From contig CAIXUF010001180.1 of assembly GCA_903922535.1 (NCBI GenBank), positions 1 through 10,213 on the forward strand: a stretch of 10,213 nt of DNA, written 5' to 3'. The stretch comes from Candidatus Hydrogenedentota bacterium. GTDB lineage: Bacteria; Hydrogenedentota; Hydrogenedentia; Hydrogenedentiales; CAITNO01. Positions 6,142-10,213 of this stretch are shown one piece after another. A program made the translations under genes and the position numbers. Numbering within the stretch: the first letter of the stretch is position 1; the number at the start of each line of letters is the position of its first letter. Under the pieces are notes generated by a model. The model ran no database searches and was not told the DNA's origin. It was given only the letters and a program-made list of their open reading frames with translations.

Positions 6142-7464
6142 GTGGACGCCCAAGACAAACGCCCCCATCATTTTCATGTAATGGCAAAGCCGGCAGGGCC
6201 GCGCTGCAATCTTGCCTGCCAGTACTGCTTCTATCTCGAAAAAGAGCAGCTCTTTCCGGACGCGCCGATGGCGGCGATGTCGGACGGGGTGCTGGAAAGT
6301 TACGTCCGCCAGTACATTGAATCGCAGGATGCGCCGGAGGTGACTTTTGCGTGGCAGGGTGGTGAGCCGACCCTGCTGGGGCTGGATTTCTTCCGACGTG
6401 CCGTGACGTTGCAGCAGCACTATGCCGACGGCAAGCGCATTGCGAACTCTTTTCAAACCAACGGTATCCTGGTTGACGATGCATGGGCGGCGTTCTTTGC
6501 CGAACAGGGCGTGCTGGTGGGTCTGTCCATAGACGGGCCGCAGGAGCTGCACGATGCGCGGCGCCGCGACAAGGCCGGGCGGGACACCTTTGACCGGGTC
6601 ATGCGCGGCATGGAGTGCCTGAAGCGGCACGGGGTCGAGTTCAACACGCTCACCTGTGTGCACCGTGCCAACGCAGACCGGCCCAAGGAGGTCTACCGCT
6701 TTCTGCGCGGGCATGGGAGCGGCTATTTGCAGTTCATCCCGGTGGTCGAGCGCGCCGCGGCCGAACCGCGCGCGGACGGTTTGACGCTAGTGCGGCCGGG
6801 GGACGGCCCGGAGGCGGCCGTAACCCCCTGGTCCGTGCTGCCTGAACAGTACGGGCGTTTTCTGACGGGTGTGTTTGACGAATGGGTCCGCAACGATGTG
6901 GGCAGAACCTTTGTGCAGTTGTTTGATGTTTCGCTGGAGGCATGGATGGGCATGCCGCCGAGCCTGTGCCTTTTTGGCGAGACCTGCGGCCAGGCCATGG
7001 CGCTGGAGCACAACGGCGATTTGTATTCCTGCGATCACTATGTCTATCCCGAGAACCGGCTGGGGAACCTGTTGGAAACGCCGATTACGGCCCTGGCCGC
7101 ATCGGAGCAGCAGCGGCAGTTTGGCGAGGCCAAGCGGGACGCCCTCCCCCGCTGCTGCCGGGAATGTCCCGTGCTGTTCGCCTGCGGCGGTGAATGCCCC
7201 AAGCACCGTTTTGCGCAGGCGTCCGACGGTGAGCTCGGGCTGAGCTATCTGTGCCCGGCGTACAGGAAATTCTTCAAGCACATCGACGCGCCGATGCAGT
7301 TCATGACCAACGAGCTGCGGCACCGCCGTCCCCCCGCCAACGTGATGCAGTGGATGCGGGAAAGGGAAAAAGGGGCCGTCCCCGGCGTTGTGCCGTGGGC
7401 AAATGATCCCTGCCCCTGCGGCAGCGGCAAGCCCTACAAGCGCTGCTGTGGTCGGAGGAAATAG
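6142..7464 (+). CDS. Anaerobic sulfatase-maturating enzyme (radical SAM/SPASM) with C-terminal SEC-C motif
   Basis: This 440-residue radical SAM enzyme oxidises the active-site Cys or Ser of sulfatases to formylglycine, in the cytoplasm and without oxygen. CNLACQYC at 22-29 (Cys22, 26, 29) binds the SAM iron-sulfur cluster, followed by WQGGEPT at 71-77, QTNG at 105-108 and GLSIDGP at 127-133. The SPASM part has Cys276, 282, 297, 339, 342, 348, 352 and 371, whose spacing follows the two auxiliary clusters of the characterised Clostridium perfringens enzyme. Asp298, right after Cys297, matches the catalytic base there. Residues 424-437 (CPCGSGKPYKRCCG) are an added SEC-C zinc motif, as found at the end of SecA, joined by a basic linker. 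No sulfatase gene is in the window, so targets are elsewhere. It is the only plus-strand gene and converges on the coiled-coil gene with 24 bases between stops. Confidence 0.93.
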   Translation: MDAQDKRPHHFHVMAKPAGPRCNLACQYCFYLEKEQLFPDAPMAAMSDGVLESYVRQYIESQDAPEVTFAWQGGEPTLLGLDFFRRAVTLQQHYADGKRIANSFQTNGILVDDAWAAFFAEQGVLVGLSIDGPQELHDARRRDKAGRDTFDRVMRGMECLKRHGVEFNTLTCVHRANADRPKEVYRFLRGHGSGYLQFIPVVERAAAEPRADGLTLVRPGDGPEAAVTPWSVLPEQYGRFLTGVFDEWVRNDVGRTFVQLFDVSLEAWMGMPPSLCLFGETCGQAMALEHNGDLYSCDHYVYPENRLGNLLETPITALAASEQQRQFGEAKRDALPRCCRECPVLFACGGECPKHRFAQASDGELGLSYLCPAYRKFFKHIDAPMQFMTNELRHRRPPANVMQWMREREKGAVPGVVPWANDPCPCGSGKPYKRCCGRRK

Positions 7465-7488
7465 ATGCCCCCTCCGGGGACTATCGGA

Positions 7489-10213
7489 TCATTCCGGTTC
7501 CCAGTAGTACTTGGCGACGGCATTTTCGACTTCTGAGAAACGGCCCACCACGGGAATCACCATGCGGCCGGTGACGTGGCCGATGTCCTCGATTGCGAGA
7601 AGGTCCAGCGGATTTGCCATGGCGAGCGTGATGCTTTCTGCGTCGGACTTTATAGGCACACAGACATGCTTCTTGGCGAGGCGGCCGGGAATGGTGTCGG
7701 CCACTTCGGGGTTGATATCCTTCACGCTGATCTCGGCAAAGGGAACGCCGCACTGCACTGCCAGCACGCGCGCGAGGGAATCGTCGTCCACCAGCCCCCT
7801 GTTGCGAACGAGCTGCACAGGGTTTGTGTCGGGGGTTGTTCTCTGGGCGGCAACGAGATCGTTCAACTGCCTGCGGGTGATGAGGCCCGCGGCGGCGAGC
7901 ACCTCCAGGAAGCTGCGGCGTTTGTCCGCCGGCATTTCCGCGATGGCCCCGCGAATGACGTCCTCATCCAGCTCGGGCGGATCTTCCGGGTTGGACTTGC
8001 GCAGCTTCTCCACTATCCGCTTTGCCTCGCGCAGTTCCTCACGGACTTCTTCCGCGTCGCGGACGGCGTCGGCCAACTGTTGGGCCAGTTCGGACTTGCG
8101 GCCCTTGGCGAGCTCCTCGTCAAGCCGCTCTTTTTGTGTCGCCGCATTCTGCCGTTCCTGATCTGCTTCCTGCCGAAGGGCTGCCAGCTCGGCGGCGGCC
8201 TTCTCCGCGGCGCCCCGCAGTGACGCGACATCCTCCTCAAGTCCGGCGCGGGCCTCTCCCTCCTTGCGTGCGAGTTCACGCAGGGCGTCGAGTTCAGAGG
8301 ACTTCTCCGTCGTTTCGGCGGTGGCCTTTTCAGCATGGGCGCGCAGCGACGCGAGATCCTGCTCAAGACTGGCGCGGGCTTCGCCCTCTTTGCGTGCCAG
8401 CTCACGTAGGGTGTCGAGTTCAGCCGCCTTCCCAGTCGTTTCGGCGACGGCATTCTCGGCATGGGCCCGCAACGCTGCGAGTTCCTGCTCGAGTCTGGCG
8501 CGGGCTTCGCCCTGTTGGCGTGTCTGCTCACGAAGGGTGTCGAGTTCAGTCGCCTTCTCCGTCGTTTCGGCGACGGCATTCTCGGCATGGGTCCGCAGCG
8601 TCGCGAGATCCTGCTCAAGCCTGGCGCGAGCCTCGCCCTCTTTGCGTGCCAGCTCACGAAGGGCGTCGAGTTCGGTGGACTTCTCCGTCGTTTCGGCGGC
8701 GGCTTTCTCAGCATGGGCCCGCAGCGTCGCGAGATCCCGCTCAAGACTGGCGCGAGCCTCGCCCTCTTTGCGTGCCAGCTCACGAAGGGCGTTGAGTTCG
8801 GTGGACTTCTCCGTCGTTTCGGCGGCGGCTTTGTCAGCATGGGCCCGCAGTGACGCGAGATCCAGCTCAAGCCTGGCGCGTGCTTCGCCCTCTTTGCGTG
8901 CCAGCTCACGGAGGGTGTCGAGTTCAGTCGACTTCTCAGATGTTTCGGCGACGGCTTTCTCAGCATGGGCCCGCATCGACGCGAGATCCTGCTCAAGTAT
9001 GGCGCGGGCATCGCCCTCCTTGCGTGCCAGCTCACGAAGGGCGTCGAGATCGGCGGATTTTGCGGCCGCCTCGGCGTGGAGCTCCTGCTCCACGTTGCGC
9101 AATCCTTCGAGTTCAGCGGACAGGCGTTCGGCATCCTGGCGTACCTGCTCGCGGAGACGGTCGAGTTCGGCGGACTGCGCAACCGCTTCGGCGCGAAGAG
9201 TCCCCTCCGCGTTGCGCAGTGCTTCGAGTTCAGCGGACAGGAGTTCGGTGTTCTTCGTCAAAGACAGTGCTTCGGCGCGCGCGGCTTCGGCTTCCGCCGC
9301 AAGTGCGTTCAGCTTCTCCAGGGCTTCCGCAGCGGATGTCTCGCTGCCGGTCAGCCGCTCCTCGGCGGCGTCCGCGCGGCGTTCCGCGGCCTCTATCCCC
9401 CGGTCTCGTTCGGTGAGATCGGATTCAAGCGCGGCAATGCGGTTGTGGGCGGCTTCCACGGCCGCGCGGACGGCGGCGGCCTCCTCCTCAAGCGTCGCGG
9501 CGCGCTGCCTTGCGGCCTCGGCCGCCTCGGCGCGGGATTCCATGCCCGTTTCAAGTTCGGCGATGCGGCCGCGCAGCACCCGGGCCTCGTCCGTCAAGCT
9601 GCGCGCTTCGCGGAGACTTTCCTGGTGCCTGGATTCGGCCTCGCTGAGACGCACGGCCCGTTCCTGTACCGTTTCTTCCAGCGCCAGCGCCCGTTTGCGG
9701 GCCTCCGCAAGGTCTGCCGAGAGGCGGTCCTTTTCCGCAGTCAGGTCGGTCAGGGCTGCCTGCAGGCGATCACGGTCCGACTCTGCGTTTATCAAACGCG
9801 GCCCCATGGTGTCCACGCGGCCCTGCAGTGATTTCTTCTCCGTTTCGAGGGTGCTGACCTGTTCATGGAGCGAAGACAGTTCCTTCTGCAGTCCCGCCCA
9901 TTCGGCATCACGGCGCTTGAGATTGTCGGCCGTCTGGCGGAGTTGCTCGGCGGCCTGCTCCGCCGAGGCGGTGCGCTGAAGGAGTTCCTGCTCGATCCGA
10001 TCCGCGCGGCGCAGACTGTCGGCGCGCTCGCGCTCCATCTCATCAAGCTGCACGGTGATCTGTTCCATGCGCTGTCGTGTGGCGGCCTCGTCGGCCGTGT
10101 GTTTCTGCAGGTCCTGCTGCAGCGAGGTGTTGGTCTGCTCAAGGGCTGCGGATGCCTTTCGGGCCTCTTCGAGCTGGGTCTCCAGTACCTTCACCTGCGC
10201 CTGCGCGGCGGCG
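7489..10213 (-). CDS. Long coiled-coil repeat protein ending in an MshEN (GspE/PilB N-terminal) domain; 5' end beyond window
   Basis: The frame is open to the right edge: 907 residues before the stop are visible. A GTG at 10194 has no ribosome site and the coiled coil continues upstream of it (AAAQAQ), so the true start is outside. From the edge to about 8030 the protein is almost all heptad-type sequence rich in Ala, Glu, Leu and Arg without helix breakers: a very long rod. It contains 42-residue tandem repeats (8284-9039). A linker, NPEDPPELDED, follows. The last 140 or so residues (7492-7925) form an MshEN domain, with LVRNRGLVDDDSLARVLAVQ, CGVPFAEISV, DAESITLAMANPLDLLAIED and a final VENAVAKYYWEP. 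MshEN normally sits at the front of type II secretion or type IV pilus ATPases and can bind c-di-GMP; here the ATPase is absent. No membrane segment is seen in the visible part. A scaffold or regulator of a polar or secretion machine is an inference. Confidence 0.85.
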   Translation of the reverse strand, partial: AAAQAQVKVLETQLEEARKASAALEQTNTSLQQDLQKHTADEAATRQRMEQITVQLDEMERERADSLRRADRIEQELLQRTASAEQAAEQLRQTADNLKRRDAEWAGLQKELSSLHEQVSTLETEKKSLQGRVDTMGPRLINAESDRDRLQAALTDLTAEKDRLSADLAEARKRALALEETVQERAVRLSEAESRHQESLREARSLTDEARVLRGRIAELETGMESRAEAAEAARQRAATLEEEAAAVRAAVEAAHNRIAALESDLTERDRGIEAAERRADAAEERLTGSETSAAEALEKLNALAAEAEAARAEALSLTKNTELLSAELEALRNAEGTLRAEAVAQSAELDRLREQVRQDAERLSAELEGLRNVEQELHAEAAAKSADLDALRELARKEGDARAILEQDLASMRAHAEKAVAETSEKSTELDTLRELARKEGEARARLELDLASLRAHADKAAAETTEKSTELNALRELARKEGEARASLERDLATLRAHAEKAAAETTEKSTELDALRELARKEGEARARLEQDLATLRTHAENAVAETTEKATELDTLREQTRQQGEARARLEQELAALRAHAENAVAETTGKAAELDTLRELARKEGEARASLEQDLASLRAHAEKATAETTEKSSELDALRELARKEGEARAGLEEDVASLRGAAEKAAAELAALRQEADQERQNAATQKERLDEELAKGRKSELAQQLADAVRDAEEVREELREAKRIVEKLRKSNPEDPPELDEDVIRGAIAEMPADKRRSFLEVLAAAGLITRRQLNDLVAAQRTTPDTNPVQLVRNRGLVDDDSLARVLAVQCGVPFAEISVKDINPEVADTIPGRLAKKHVCVPIKSDAESITLAMANPLDLLAIEDIGHVTGRMVIPVVGRFSEVENAVAKYYWEPE
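8185..9039 (-). repeat. 126-bp in-frame tandem repeat (six full units plus a degenerate seventh)
   Basis: On the minus strand units begin at 9039, 8913, 8787, 8661, 8535, 8409 and 8283, exactly 126 bases apart. Each encodes 42 residues, six heptads, opening LRELARKEGEARA and closing with a form of AETTEKSTELDA. The fifth unit has diverged (LREQTRQQ) and the seventh loses the pattern near 8185. Units three and four are almost identical at the DNA level, pointing to recent duplication. The length being a multiple of the heptad keeps coiled-coil phase, so copy number can vary without breaking the rod. Confidence 0.92.
9040..9240 (-). repeat. Degenerate 39-residue repeat pair preceding the 42-residue array
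   Basis: Two related segments open LSAELEALRN (from 9240) and LSAELEGLRN (from 9123), 117 bases apart. Both continue with an EAxAxSAxLDxLRE pattern, and the second runs directly into the first 42-residue unit. They look like older members of the same expansion. 39 residues is not a multiple of seven, so a phase shift or hendecad is expected here. Confidence 0.6.

Noticed and set aside
5891..6181. 96-codon plus-strand frame with a hydrophobic stretch, reaching into the maturase start
   Set aside because: It overlaps the acyltransferase N-terminus on the other strand and crosses the AT-rich promoter region, which makes hydrophobic codons by composition. No ribosome site or homology pattern is seen.
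7465..7488. Possible bidirectional terminator between convergent stops (CCCC-TCC-GGGG at 7469-7479)
   Set aside because: The stem is only four base pairs with a three-base loop and no T-run on either side. It could still act weakly, but the sequence does not support a call.
8185..9039. Regular direct repeats that could suggest a CRISPR array
   Set aside because: The period is 126 bases with no distinct spacers, and the whole array is an in-frame coiled-coil repeat.
8264..9979. 571-codon open frame on the plus strand
   Set aside because: It is antisense to the coiled-coil gene, is a Ser/Ala/Arg repeat that simply mirrors the 126-bp array, and has no ribosome site or recognisable domain. Long antisense frames are expected in GC-rich repetitive coding DNA.

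Overview
The window is GC-rich bacterial chromosome, densely coding, with most genes on the minus strand. The gene set is an anaerobic-type sulfatase maturase, secreted glycan-directed hydrolases of DUF6259 and BD-FAE-like esterase type, and a secreted ADP-ribosylglycohydrolase-family protein. This suits an environmental glycan degrader from the Planctomycetes/Lentisphaerae/Kiritimatiellae or Hydrogenedentes side of the tree. That placement rests on gene-family associations only; there is no rRNA or marker gene here.

Layout, left to right. (1) 1-865, minus: the first 288 residues of an exported alpha/beta hydrolase, cut by the left edge before its stop. (2) 907-2442, minus: an exported ADP-ribosylglycohydrolase-fold protein with a large insertion before its DDDT metal motif. 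(3) 2488-2766, minus: a 92-residue stand-alone Lrp/AsnC ligand-binding (RAM) domain with no DNA-binding part. These three are 41-45 bases apart and probably co-transcribed in the order RAM, ADPRH, esterase. (4) 2767-2975: a 209-base gap with an unusual cluster of perfect inverted repeats. (5) 2976-5186, minus: an exported DUF6259-type TIM-barrel glycosidase-like protein of 736 residues. (6) 5332-5925, minus: a 197-residue PlsC-type acyltransferase. (7) 5926-6141: an AT-rich divergent intergenic region with candidate promoters both ways. (8) 6142-7464, plus, the only plus-strand gene: an anaerobic sulfatase-maturating enzyme (radical SAM plus SPASM) with a C-terminal SEC-C zinc motif. (9) 7489 to beyond the right edge, minus: a very long coiled-coil protein with 42-residue tandem repeats, ending in an MshEN (GspE/PilB N-terminal) domain and lacking the usual ATPase.

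How the genes fit together: three proteins on the left (esterase, ADPRH-like, DUF6259) have N-terminal export signals and hydrolase folds, so they probably work on extracytoplasmic glycan or glycoside substrates. The sulfatase maturase would activate formylglycine sulfatases encoded elsewhere; none lies in the window. The coiled-coil/MshEN protein looks unrelated to glycan use and more like a scaffold or a partner of a type II secretion/type IV pilus-like machine. I see no CRISPR array, transposase, tRNA, rRNA or phage gene. The features most worth a second look are the coiled-coil/MshEN architecture, the inverted-repeat cluster, and the RAM-ADPRH gene pair.
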